Shown piece by piece: positions 54,923-64,000 of a DNA stretch of 64,000 nucleotides; position 1 is the first letter of the stretch, and every line of letters begins with the position of its first letter. Both the position numbers and the translations under genes were made by a program. This stretch comes from Blattamonas nauphoetae (lineage: Eukaryota; Preaxostyla; Oxymonadida). The notes under the pieces are model-generated. The model was not told the origin of the DNA. It saw only the letters and a program-made list of their open reading frames with translations, and did no database searches. The stretch lies in assembly GCA_033064195.1 (NCBI GenBank), contig JARBJD010000023.1, forward strand, positions 62,001-126,000. The letters run 5' to 3'.

Positions 54923-55046
54923 TTATTGTCTACGATTATTCATGAAGAATTCTCGTTTGAAAAGATTCGTTTGTTTGTCTTTCTTCGTAAACACAGCGTC
55001 GGTAAACACAAGAGAAAATGAAGATTGAAAAGAAGAAGAAAGTGAA
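54923..55046. other. Convergent junction
   Basis: 124 bases between the poly(A) polymerase stop and the stop of the next gene. A GTAAGT site at 55063 (minus strand) could splice the neighbour to a short last exon ending at 54936, leaving almost no gap. Confidence 0.35.
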
Positions 55047-58000
55047 TCAACGTTTGGACTTACTGCTCCTTCCTTTAAACTCGGAAAAGGTGAGAGTTTG
55101 AGTCTCAGGCTGATGTAGACTACTTCTCGAACTGTTCGAATTCCTCCTTTTGGCAGAATAGAACCGACTATTTGGCTGATTATGCTTCTGCGGAGTGTGT
55201 TTTGGGGGAGATCGACAGAGATCGAGAAAGATTTCTTCAGTGTCACTGCTCTCAACTTTGAGACGTTTTGGTTCATCTTCACTTTCTGACAGCCAGGGAA
55301 GTGATCGGGTCGGTGTCGATGGTGGCCGTTTGGAAGTGACATCGCGATCGTATTGCTTGATTCGCTCTCGAGATTGGGCTCGTCGCTCTTTCTCTTCATC
55401 TGAGATGGCATTCCAATCTTTGCGTTTTGGGGAGGAATTTGGTTTGTTTTCGAGTGTGATGGGACGATGGGCTTTGTGTTTTGGTGTTGTCGGGGGTTGT
55501 GTGGTTGATGGTTGAGTGGTTGATGGTTGGCGCGGTTGGGATGATGTTGCCTTTTGTGACTGGTCGGTCTTGTGCTTTGGATGTGATGGAGTTTGCTGTT
55601 GTGTCGGCTGGAGTGCTTGTTTTGATGCTGAGTGGGGTTGTTTCCTTTGTGTTTGATCAGTCGACGGTGCTGGCGTGGGAGATGCGAGTTGTCTGCGAGG
55701 ATGTGATTGTGATGGTGGTTGTGGTGTTTGGAGTGGATATTGAACAGCTTGAGTTTGAGGCTGACGTGTCGAGGATTGTTGTTGATTGGGAGAGGGGGGC
55801 CTAGTCGATTGTGGTGTGTTTCCTGAGAATGCTGACCGGAGTGAAGTTCGCCGTTCTTCTCTCCTCTTCCTTTCTGAAAGTTCGTGTTCCTTCTGCTTCT
55901 GCTTTTTCTGCTCCTCCTCATTTTGCTGAGCTTTCAGGCTTTTCCTTTTGTACTCTTTCAGTCGATGTTGAGCTTTCTTCTTTTCCGCTTCAATTTCCTC
56001 GCTTGACAGCTCCTGCTTGCTCCTCGCGCTGTGTCGTCCATCATCCGACTGCTCCTGCCGACTTGGAGATGGGCTTGGCTTTCGATTGATTGGGGTTGAT
56101 GCTGTTTGTGGCCGATGTTGTGGTTTTGGCGTTGCTTTCTCATTCTTTTCTGTTGTGCTGACTTTTTTGGGAGGAGATGTGGACGGATGACGAGGTTGAG
56201 GTTTGGATGAAGCCTTCGGTGTCCGTTTCACGACCTTCTTCGGAGTGGCTAGCAACGATCCTGAAGCCGGTCTTTTAAAGAACTTCTTTGTCGGTTTGTC
56301 GGACTGAAGCTGATCGAGCTTGAGTGGCGGGATGACTGCCTTTGCCTTTGGTTCATCTTCACTCTCGACTTGGGCGGGTTCAGCGTCTTCGGATGCTGCG
56401 ACTGGAGTCTGTTGGCGACTACTCGACAGTTGGGTTGGGGTTGGGGGAGTGGAGGAGAGACTGGACGAAGAGACATCCAGTTGAGGTGAATCGAGTTCCG
56501 AATGTGGGGAGTCGACACGTTCAAGAAGAGAATGATGAGATTGAGTCGGAGAAGTGGTTGGGGAATGGATGGGAGACGTTATTGGTTGATGGATTGGTGG
56601 AGGCGAGGAGGAGGGGAATGGAAGGGTGATTGGTGAAACGGAATGATCAGACTGAGGTGAATGTTCAAAATGAGAATGATCTGTTGTGGAATGATCGAGC
56701 TGAGAATGATCTTTCGTGGAATGTTCGCCAGGTGAACGACTTACAGGAGAATGGGTCGATTCTGGAGGAGGAGAGATCTGAGTGGCTGACAGTTCAAGGC
56801 TCTGATGCTGGCTCTCTTCTTGTGATGCATCTTGATGAAGTTTGGAATCATCCAGAGACTCGTCAATGTCTCTCAGATCTTTTGTTTGGATGGTGTCATT
56901 CCAGTTTTCTTCAGGAACTTCCTGGTTGGGTTTCTTCCCTCTCCTGGATTCCATCACTTCTGAGTCGGACGTTTCTTCCGAATCGGAGTCGACCTTCTTC
57001 CGTTTGCGGTGTTTCTGAGACTCTTTCGAATGTTGAGATGAAAACGAGCTCTCTTCACTCTCCTCTCCATCCAAAACATCCAATTGAACTCTCGCCTTCG
57101 GATCGGAGTCAATTCCCTCTTCCGAGTGTGTTTGAGGTTCATCCTGAAGTTGATGACTTGAGTTCGATTCAGGTGCTGGTTGAACAGATGATTCGTTTGA
57201 TGTGACTGGAGAATCAGGTTGATTGGTCGATTCTTTCTCTGTTGACTTCCTTCGGTGTCTTTTCTTTTCTCTTTTCTTTTCGACATGTTCTTTTGGTGAT
57301 GGTTGGGAATCATTTGTCGATGAAAGGTCAGACAACGTTGAATTTTGTGTCGTTCTCAACTCCCCCTCGCTCTCAGAAAGAGAAGGCAGGAATGTGTCCA
57401 TCGTGCTCTCTGTCAGATCACAAAATGAATCTGTGATGGACTCCTCGCTCGTGTTGTGTCGTTGAGGTGTTGGGATGTCTCTTTGCTTGTTCTGACCATC
57501 GTCTCTGAAGTGATATGCACTGCGATATGTTCTCTCACTCTCATCGCCCCGTTCGTCATCACTTCCACACATCTGCTGCATCTGAAATCGAACTGAATCG
57601 AAGCTCCGCATGGTTTCGGTGAGCTTGGAGTCAAGAAGAGGTGGTTGAAACGATCGAACAGAATCTGCGAGTGGTGTGTGGAGAGGGGTGGAAGGAGATG
57701 GACGCCGAAAAGAGAGGGCAGGTGATGGAAGTGGGGCATATGATGGCTGAGGAGATCGTATTGATGAAAGAAGGGAGATGGCTGGGATTTGAGATGATTG
57801 TTCATCAGTGTCAGAGAACGTTCTATGGGACATTCTAACCTTCTTTGGTTGGGTAACTCTGAGATGAGATGGTGTAGTTTGTTTATTTAAACGATTTTCC
57901 ATGAATTCTTTGAGAGTTGGGATGGAAGCTGGGATTGGAAAATGGTTGACTTGATTGGGACCTTTGGTTGAAATAGATGATTGATTCACAGCATTAATAG

Positions 58001-58566
58001 ATGAATGAGTAGGAGGGGCACCGCCGAGAGGAAGTTGGTGGGATGGAAAGAGTGAAAGTTGGTCTACGAGATACTCGTTGACTTTCTCGGCTTTTTCCAG
58101 TTTTTCTTGAAGTTGTTGTAATAATTCTTGTTGTTCATGGAGTTCAAGTAGGTTTTGAGTGATATCTTTCTTTGAGCTCTTCGAATGAGACGTTTCCAGA
58201 GAATCTGTGTGTGTTTTCTGGAGAGTGAGAAATGTACATTGACTTTTGGAATAAAAAACAAGTAAACCTCCTCTTTTTGCAAAGATTCCGACTTTTTTGT
58301 CTAGTAAAGGAATACATGAAGATATTGAAAGGATGAATGTTTCCAAAATAGATGAAAAATTTGAAGGATAAAAATCTGACTGTTTTCTTTTGCGTATTCA
58401 GTTTCTCCAGTTCCTCAAGAAAGACTTCTCGCTCCTCATCAAAGTCCTTCTCATTTCTTTTGGTTTCTTTTTTCAGTTTTCGGATTGTTTCCTTCAGTGT
58501 CGTGATTTCATCTTCATTTTCCTTATGCTTTCGTGAAGATCGATGTTTCCTTTTTGAGGAGCTCAT
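55047..58566 (-). CDS. Disordered Ser/Pro/Lys-rich protein with N-terminal coiled coil
   Basis: Exons 58381-58566, 58268-58300 and 55047-58217 (introns of 80 and 50 bases) give about 1129 residues. The N-terminal 130 residues are a coiled coil (TLKETIRKLKKETKRNEKDF, HEQQELLQQLQEKLEKAEKV). The rest is low-complexity Ser/Pro/Thr/Lys with His-Ser repeats (SQLDHSTTDHSHFEHSP) and a Gln/Pro stretch. A basic patch with a short helix, AEKKKAQHRLKEYKRKSL, lies near residue 770. No catalytic domain is seen. An alternative 3' end uses the donor at 55063 and stops at 54936. It is probably a nuclear or cytoskeletal scaffold; no family is recognised. Confidence 0.7.
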
Positions 58567-58743
58567 AACACGAAATGTGTTTCAATTCCTCGTGAATGCA
58601 AAGAAATGAGCTTCACGATATGGTGATTTGAAATGACGATTCAAAAAATGTGGTGCGATCAAGAGATCAAAAACTCGTTCGAAATCAAAATTCACAGGAA
58701 AAATGAAATGATAAAAATAACACAAAACCAATTGACATCTATA

Positions 58744-60458
58744 TTAATGAGTTGTCTGAATGGTATGTAAAGTTTCACGTTCAACTTTGATCAAGTTCAT
58801 CATGCTTCGAATCTCATCCATTATTACCGAGGTCGGCTGATGAGTGATCGTTAAAATCTGTGCGGCTTCACTTATCAATGCTTCACCAGAAGAGAGTCCA
58901 TCTTGTTCGCAAAACAAGACCAATTTGCCGACAGAGAGGAGATGGAGGCCGATGTGGGGAGAGAAGTCAGCAGCATAGAGCTCTGAGAGGGAAGAGGGGG
59001 AAGAGAGGGAAGAGAGAGAAAAGAGAGGGAGGAGAGTGCTCAAAGAAGAAAGAAAACCTCTCAACTGTGGAATGAGATCTCTTCCAATTGTGAGAGCCTG
59101 ATCGAACTTGGATAGAGAAACGAGGATGTGGAACTGTGAGAGTTTGGCTTGGACGAGGAGAGCGTTCGACACGTCTGCTGACAGTCCAATTGCCCTCCCT
59201 TGATACTTCCCGCTCTGAAGAGAAGAAATCTCGTCGAGAATGTTCTGAAGAGCAGCGTTGTAGTTTCCTTCTGCGGATTGTCTGTCACTTGACTCAAATT
59301 GGGAGAGACATGATGTCAACCAGTTGTCGTTTTCTGTGAAGTCGATCGTGGGTTGTTCCCTTTCTGTCTCAGACAATGGCAAGAAGAGGTTGAAAGTGTG
59401 TGGGATGTTGCATGATGGACAAGTCAGTTGGTGTGGGGCTGTGGGAGAAGAAACAAGTGCTTTTCCACATTGACACTTGAACGAATTTGACGGTTGTGGC
59501 TCCAAAACTGAACAATAATCAAAAAAGAGATGATACTTTCATGTTTGCATCGATCACAACGACACACAAAGTTGAATCTCTCGTTGAGGATGTGTTGTCT
59601 CCTCCACAACGGCTGTCCAGCGTCGATGTACGAAATGGTCACCTCCTCGCCCTGCGTGATCGATTTAATCGCTCGAAGGAAGACCTCACCACGGTCGGAG
59701 AAATATGCGGTGCAGTTTGGGCGGCAGGAGTGATTCGTCATGGAGAGAAAGGGATAGAGGCCTGTGAACCAGTTGTGGAGTTCACTGTCGTGTCCGTTGA
59801 TAGAATTGGCTGACATACGTCCAAGTGTGTTGAAATACTCATCAAAAAGCGTCCATCCTGCGAAAATTTTGGAGGGTTGGCTCGCCTCGAGTTTTTGTGT
59901 CGAGATAAGAAACATGCAGGTTGCACGAAATGTATCCAGATTTTCCGTCTTTTCGTATTGTAAATTGTTAATAAGATTCAATATATCAACAACAGAATGA
60001 TTTCCAGAGGGAGATGCAGATATCTCCGTGAGTTGAGACGCGATCGAAGATTCACGATCAAGTCTGTCGTAGGTTTGAAGTGGTGGGAGTTGAAAGGCAT
60101 GTAATCTCAGTATAATTCTCAGGAGAAGAAGAGCGGAAGGTTCAATTTTATGTGGCAACATAGAAGCAAGAAGAGAACATTCGAGGTTGTGACGGCCTTT
60201 TTTCCAATGTTCTGTTTGGCAATCTCGTGAACAATAGTGGCAAAACTTACATCGAGAACAGACAGAGAGATTTTTTGTTTCTGTAATCTTGAAACAATTG
60301 TGGCATCGAGAATGCAAGGTGTTTTGATCGAGCGACAACGCGAATGGTTTCTCCTGCAACACAATTGCCCCTGGAGCATAATCACGTGACGCCCGAAGAT
60401 GATATCCACATGGTTTCGAATAGGAGAGATTTGAAGAAAGCTGGTAATCTTTCTGCAT
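58744..60458 (-). CDS. SMYD-type SET and MYND domain protein
   Basis: Exons 59537-60458 and 58744-59507 surround a 29-base intron and give 561 residues. The split SET domain begins RASRDYAPGAIVLQEKPFAL. The MYND zinc finger (residues 50-89) is CHNC-X-CSRC-CHYCSRDCQ-H-C with all ligands. The SET catalytic core has MTNHSCRPNCTAYF and GEEVTISYIDAGQP, followed by the post-SET CRCDRC. A C-terminal TPR-like helical domain completes the SMYD layout; an extra Cys-rich pair (CQCG, CPSC) lies in it. Likely a protein lysine methyltransferase. Its ATG is only 22 bases from the divergent apyrase ATG. Confidence 0.92.
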
Positions 60459-60480
60459 GGAGAAAAGAATCAATGGGAAA

Positions 60481-62383
60481 ATGTTCTTTAATGGAAGAAA
60501 TCAGCGAATATCAGACGCTGAAGTTTGGAGTCCATCATTCCTTTTATCATATCCTCATTTTAGAAAGGAAATTTAGCCGATTTGGATCCACTTGTGCCTG
60601 GAGGAAACCAAGGCTCGTATTCCGGCGAAAATAGGGGACGTCTCTCTCGAAATCGCAAAATCTTTTATGCCACACTTGCTATAGGATTCATGCTTCTATT
60701 ACTGGTTCTTTCAACATCTGTTTTTGCGGGGGAGCTCGGAAATGAACGTTTTTTTATCATGATTGAAGCTGGGTCTTCACATACAGCTGTTTTTGTTTAT
60801 AAATTCAGTTTTGAAACAACGATGATCACAGAAATCGGCCAAATGCATGAAGTCTTCCCTGGTCTTTCTCATCTAGCAAATCAGACTTCACAAGTCAAAA
60901 CATACATCCGGTCTCCATATTTCCTTCATTATTGAATACCTTCAACAATATTTCTTCTATTACCACTCTTGTCTTTCAGCCCACTTGTTGAGCATGCATG
61001 GAATGCACTCCCAAAGACAAAGAAGGGTCAAGTATACGCGTTCCTCTATGCTTCGTCAGGACTCCGCACTCTTCAAAAGAGTCAACAAGACATCATCTTA
61101 GAGCAATGTTTTGATTACCTCTCATCTTTTAAGAACAAGGCTCTCCGAGTTACTCGTTCGGCCGTCACGGTCTTCATTCGTCTCCTTTACTCCTTCAGGT
61201 GATTTCTGGAAAGCAGGAAGGGGTGTTTGCGTGGTTAGCTTTGCATGGGTTGTTAAGTGGACAGTTTCGGAAACAGAATGCATTTGTTCCAATTGTACAG
61301 CCGGGGTCATCTCAGTCAAAACTCCGTGAACTGGCAAAAGACGGAAATTTTGGGGTCATCGACTTTGGAGGAGGGTCCATTCAGACTGTTTATGACTTGA
61401 CCCGTTCATCTTCGGCCTTGTCGTCGAATTTGGAGGACGTCGAGCAGGAAAAGGGGGCAGTGATGGCGAGGCCAGAAGACCTTCAGCGGGTTCTTCTCTT
61501 TGGAAAGGAGCACATTCTGTTTGTTCGGAGTTTTGAAGGATTTGGACGGGAATCGTTGTTCTCGCGGTACCTTCAAGAGCTGAGTGGGAAAACAGGAGTC
61601 TACTCGTTCAACAGGAAAGGGTCAAATGAACCTGCTCTCAAAGACGAGACCGTCATCCCAACGCCGTGCCTGCTCACAGGCGAGGAGTGGGTGGGAACGC
61701 TGAAAGGAGGAGCGTCAACCGACAGATTGGCCTTCCGCGGAACAGGAAACTTCTCTCAGTGTCAGGCCCAACTTCGCACTTTCAACATCTTTCGAACGAG
61801 TCACGATGCGCATTCACAATTCAGAACATGCAACGACGGATGCGACTGCCCTGCTCAGTTTGTGCGTGGAATCAACGGAAGCGTGATCCCTCCCGCTCCT
61901 CCCAAAATGCCGTTCATCGGGATCTCCAACTTTGGGTTCTCGATGGACGCTCTGTCGCGGGTGGGGAAGACAGTCTTCGGTGCCCCGTCGTTCCACTTTC
62001 CGACGTTTTCGGGTATCGATGCAACAAACAAACTGTCGCCAACAACAACCTCACACGAAGCATTCACCAAAGCCACGGACTTGTTCTGTCGGACTGAAGT
62101 TTCTTCTGTGTCTAAGCACATCCCCGAGGATCCGTCGCATCGAACGGATCATTGCTTCACAGCGACAGCGATCACGGAACTGGTGGACAAGTTGGGATTG
62201 AGTGATCGGTGGTTGGAGAGTGCGTCGGTTGGTGAGAACAGCTCTGAGGAAGAGAAGCTGAAGAGATTGGCGCAGGGAGGGCTTCATATGATCCGCTCAG
62301 TGGAATCGAAGGATGACGCGAACTGGATTGTGGGTGCTGCAATGATGGAATGGGAAGAGCTAAAGAAACGTCTCGAAGAATGA
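60481..62383 (+). CDS. Apyrase / nucleoside triphosphate diphosphohydrolase (GDA1/CD39)
   Basis: Exons 60481-60522, 60564-60910, 60980-61148 and 61199-62383 (introns of 41, 69 and 50 bases) give 580 residues. A short cytosolic N-terminus precedes one transmembrane helix at about 47-70 (FYATLAIGFMLLLLVLSTSV), so it is type II, like Golgi/ER NTPDases. Apyrase conserved regions are visible: ACR1 IEAGSSHTAVFVY, ACR2 FLYASSGLRTL, ACR3 SGKQEGVFAWL, ACR4 VIDFGGGSIQ. The Cys-rich C-terminal half fits a luminal enzyme. It hydrolyses nucleoside di- or triphosphates, often UDP or GDP from glycosylation. Confidence 0.93.
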
Positions 62384-62673
62384 ACGTCTGGTGTGAACGA
62401 GGTGAGGTACTTACCGTTCAGAGATACGAACGAGACACACCTCGTTTTTACCGTTTTTTCAGAATCATCGAATTCACAATCAGTGAATTGGGTTCTCAGA
62501 GAGATTATTCTCCCAACCATTCTGTAAATTCTGATAGTTATCCCCTATCTGGCCTATGCATTCTTCTATTTCATGGCCACATTGTTTTTCATTTGATACT
62601 CAGATTTCATGTGGATATAAAGCAAGAATGATGTGAAATGAAAAATTAGGACTGTACTTCACACTAATTGTCT
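62384..62673. other. Convergent gap
   Basis: 290 bases of AT-rich flank without ORF, repeat or RNA signal. Confidence 0.4.
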
Positions 62674-63198
62674 CTATTTCTTTGCAGCTTGTGCAACAGG
62701 CTTTCCTTTGGTCCCAGGTGCTGGTTGAGCCGGTTCATTTGGATTTCTATAGTTTCCAGTGTAAACAGAAAAAGGTGTGATGAATTCCAGGCCGTTAGAA
62801 TTTTTATGTTCGTTTAATCGGAGTGGTGTGTTTGAAGAGTCAAATAAATCAAAAGTGGTTGGTTCTTCTGACGTGTCGGAAGGTTGTGAAGGGGGTTGAG
62901 ACGGGTTTTGTTGAGGTTGGGTTTGTTTCTGAGGTTTCGTTGACGTATCAGATATATCAGTTGGCAGTTTTGTAGTTTCCTTAGAATTATCAGATTGGGT
63001 AGATATTTCCTTTTGGTACCAGGATTCAATCGTGTGGAGTAGGATAGGGATCTTGGATGAGAAAAAGATGCAAATAGCGAAAGGAAAACGTGAAATGAGG
63101 TTGAGAAGTGGAAGACACACAGAACAATCGGCGTTAAACAGTTGACTTTTTGGATTGTCCGGGGTTGAACTCGGAGAGTTGACAAAGAAAACTGTCAT
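62674..63198 (-). CDS. Small orphan protein, 174 residues
   Basis: A single exon from an ATG. The first 70 residues are compact: MTVFFVNSPSS, QLFNADCSVCLPLLNLI, then a hydrophobic run FPFAICIFFSSKIPILL. This faintly recalls the small beta-alpha N-terminal domain of CXorf65-like proteins, but a match is unproven. The second half is Gln/Pro/Ser/Thr-rich and disordered, ending KGKPVAQAAKK. A 38-base GT-AG candidate intron inside would bring an early stop, so I left the frame unspliced. Confidence 0.55.
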   Translation of the reverse strand: MTVFFVNSPSSTPDNPKSQLFNADCSVCLPLLNLISRFPFAICIFFSSKIPILLHTIESWYQKEISTQSDNSKETTKLPTDISDTSTKPQKQTQPQQNPSQPPSQPSDTSEEPTTFDLFDSSNTPLRLNEHKNSNGLEFITPFSVYTGNYRNPNEPAQPAPGTKGKPVAQAAKK

Positions 63199-63362
63199 TT
63201 TTGATTAAGGGGTTCTTTGAACGAGTAGAATTGCTCCATTCGACAAAATAGCTCGAAATGAATGATTAACAAGAGTGAAGTGATGAAAGCCTTTGAAAGA
63301 GGTTAAATTAAAAAGTGCTCCAGTAAAAATGAAAAATCGATCAACTGAACTTGTCATCGAAA

Positions 63363-63783
63363 TCAATCACAAATGGTATCGATGATGGCAAAGTTATCGA
63401 ACGATGGTTGTGATCTCTGATAAATTCTGCAGAAATAAGCGAATAACACTGGGTTTTGGGTGAGACATATGTTTGTGCGCTGTGAGGATTTGTATGGTTT
63501 GATGTCATTTCACCTGTCTGCTATGATTAAATCAAGGTTTGGTGGAGCAATTAATTCATCGAATGCTTCTTTAGTTAGGAGGACCCGGCCAGCTGAGATC
63601 ACAGTGGGGTCAGTCGTAGATGGGAGGTCTTCTCCATAGGAAGAACTCAACAGATCGTCACGAAGAGAGATTTCTACTGGGTTCATCCTATTCAGGATCT
63701 TCAGCGAAGTTGGAGCTTTTTTTGATGATGTGATCCGTGCCACAAGAATATTTGATGGGTCATTCTTCGTAGAGTTTGAAGAC
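63363..63783 (-). CDS. Orphan protein fragment (5' end not resolved)
   Basis: Exons 63514-63783 and 63363-63426 join over an 87-base intron with GTGAAA and CTGCAG ends. The coding text reads SSNSTKNDPSNILVARITS, SLKILNRMNPVEISLRDDLL, then AGRVLLTKEAFDELIAPPNL and a IYQRSQPSFDNFAIIDTICD end. An acceptor at 63784 suggests an upstream exon; no convincing ATG exon was found in the 57 bases before the next gene. No family is recognised. Confidence 0.45.
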
Positions 63784-63840
63784 CTTTCAAAACGATGTCA
63801 CTGAAATATGTCTGTATTGATGATAAAATGAATTGTATCA

Positions 63841-64000
63841 TCAGCAATAACGTCCATTTGCTTTATATTGGCAGTATTTCATCCCAAATCTCTCTTCGAG
63901 TGATTCTTCTTCGGGAATGACTGTCAGACACATGAAAACGACAACGCGCACACAGCAAACTTGAGCGATCACGTTTGGGAGAGTCACAATCATTCCAAGG
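63841..64000 (-). CDS. Isoprenylcysteine carboxyl methyltransferase-like protein (C-terminus only)
   Basis: The frame enters from the right edge and ends with TGA at 63841-63843. It shows a hydrophobic segment (NVIAQVCCVRVVVFMCL) followed by IPEEESLEERFGMKYCQYKANG. The EEExLxxxFGxxYxxY pattern marks the catalytic end of the ICMT/PEMT-like integral membrane methyltransferase family. These methylate prenylated cysteines or lipids in the ER. It has nothing in common with the downstream orphan, being closed by its own stop. Confidence 0.7.
   Translation of the reverse strand, partial: LGMIVTLPNVIAQVCCVRVVVFMCLTVIPEEESLEERFGMKYCQYKANGRYC

Noticed and set aside
63785-63920. A plus-strand 41-codon frame beginning MSLKYVCIDDK near the right edge.
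   Set aside because: It lies antisense to the end of the ICMT-like gene and the gap beside it, and shows no motif.
1-64000. Transposons, retroelements, CRISPR arrays, operons with ribosome-binding sites.
   Set aside because: No reverse transcriptase, transposase, integrase, terminal repeats or spaced repeats were seen, and gene structures are eukaryotic with introns.

Overview
This window is nuclear DNA from a gene-dense protist with many very short spliceosomal introns. About 33 protein genes and one tRNA gene lie in 64 kb, on both strands, mostly 30-300 bases apart. I reconstructed about 60 GT-AG introns by joining frames; most are 28-110 bases long, and several (28-33 bases) are among the shortest I can recognise. 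TAA, TAG and TGA all act as stops. There are no transposons, CRISPR arrays or operons. The gene set (centrosomal and ciliary proteins, a large beta-helix surface protein with a poly-Ser tract, a cytosolic aspartate aminotransferase without a leader, an archaeal/eukaryotic-type ProRS) fits a metamonad flagellate. An oxymonad such as Blattamonas or Monocercomonoides is my best guess, but this is inference and not proven from the sequence.

Layout, left to right. 0-4 kb: kelch protein (cut by the left edge), XRP2 (RP2), V-ATPase subunit c. 4-9.1 kb: giant Sfi1-like coiled-coil protein. 9.4-13.3 kb: eIF5B and an orphan coiled-coil protein. 13.6-16.6 kb: two orphans and a WW-domain membrane protein. 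16.8-20.3 kb: RecQ helicase and a COMMD6-sized protein. 20.3-24.2 kb: surface beta-helix protein. 24.3-26.5 kb: aspartate aminotransferase and a PTB/hnRNP-L-like RNA-binding protein. 26.6-29.6 kb: a helical-repeat orphan and a SAM-Rab fusion GTPase. 29.9-35.9 kb: ProRS, Polo-like kinase, cyclin Y. 36-39.8 kb: tail-anchored orphan and NEK kinase. 40-45.7 kb: ArfGAP, MAK/ICK kinase, kinesin-14. 45.7-50.4 kb: two ribosome-biogenesis genes (PUM3/Puf6-like and Pescadillo). 50.5 kb: tRNA-Arg(CCG). 50.7-54.9 kb: poly(A) polymerase with a huge RS tail. 55-58.6 kb: disordered orphan. 58.7-62.4 kb: SMYD protein and apyrase, head to head. 62.7-64 kb: two orphans and an isoprenylcysteine-methyltransferase-like gene cut by the right edge.

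The genes form no single pathway. Several themes recur: cilium/centrosome and cell cycle (XRP2, Sfi1-like, NEK, PLK, MAK/ICK, kinesin-14, cyclin Y), translation and ribosome assembly (eIF5B, ProRS, PUM3, PES1, tRNA-Arg) and membrane traffic (V-ATPase c, SAM-Rab, ArfGAP, ICMT-like). The items most worth a second look are the SAM-Rab fusion, the PLK and poly(A) polymerase with giant insertions or tails, and a recurring GATCYGRCCC element just upstream of many start codons. That element may be a lineage-specific core promoter.
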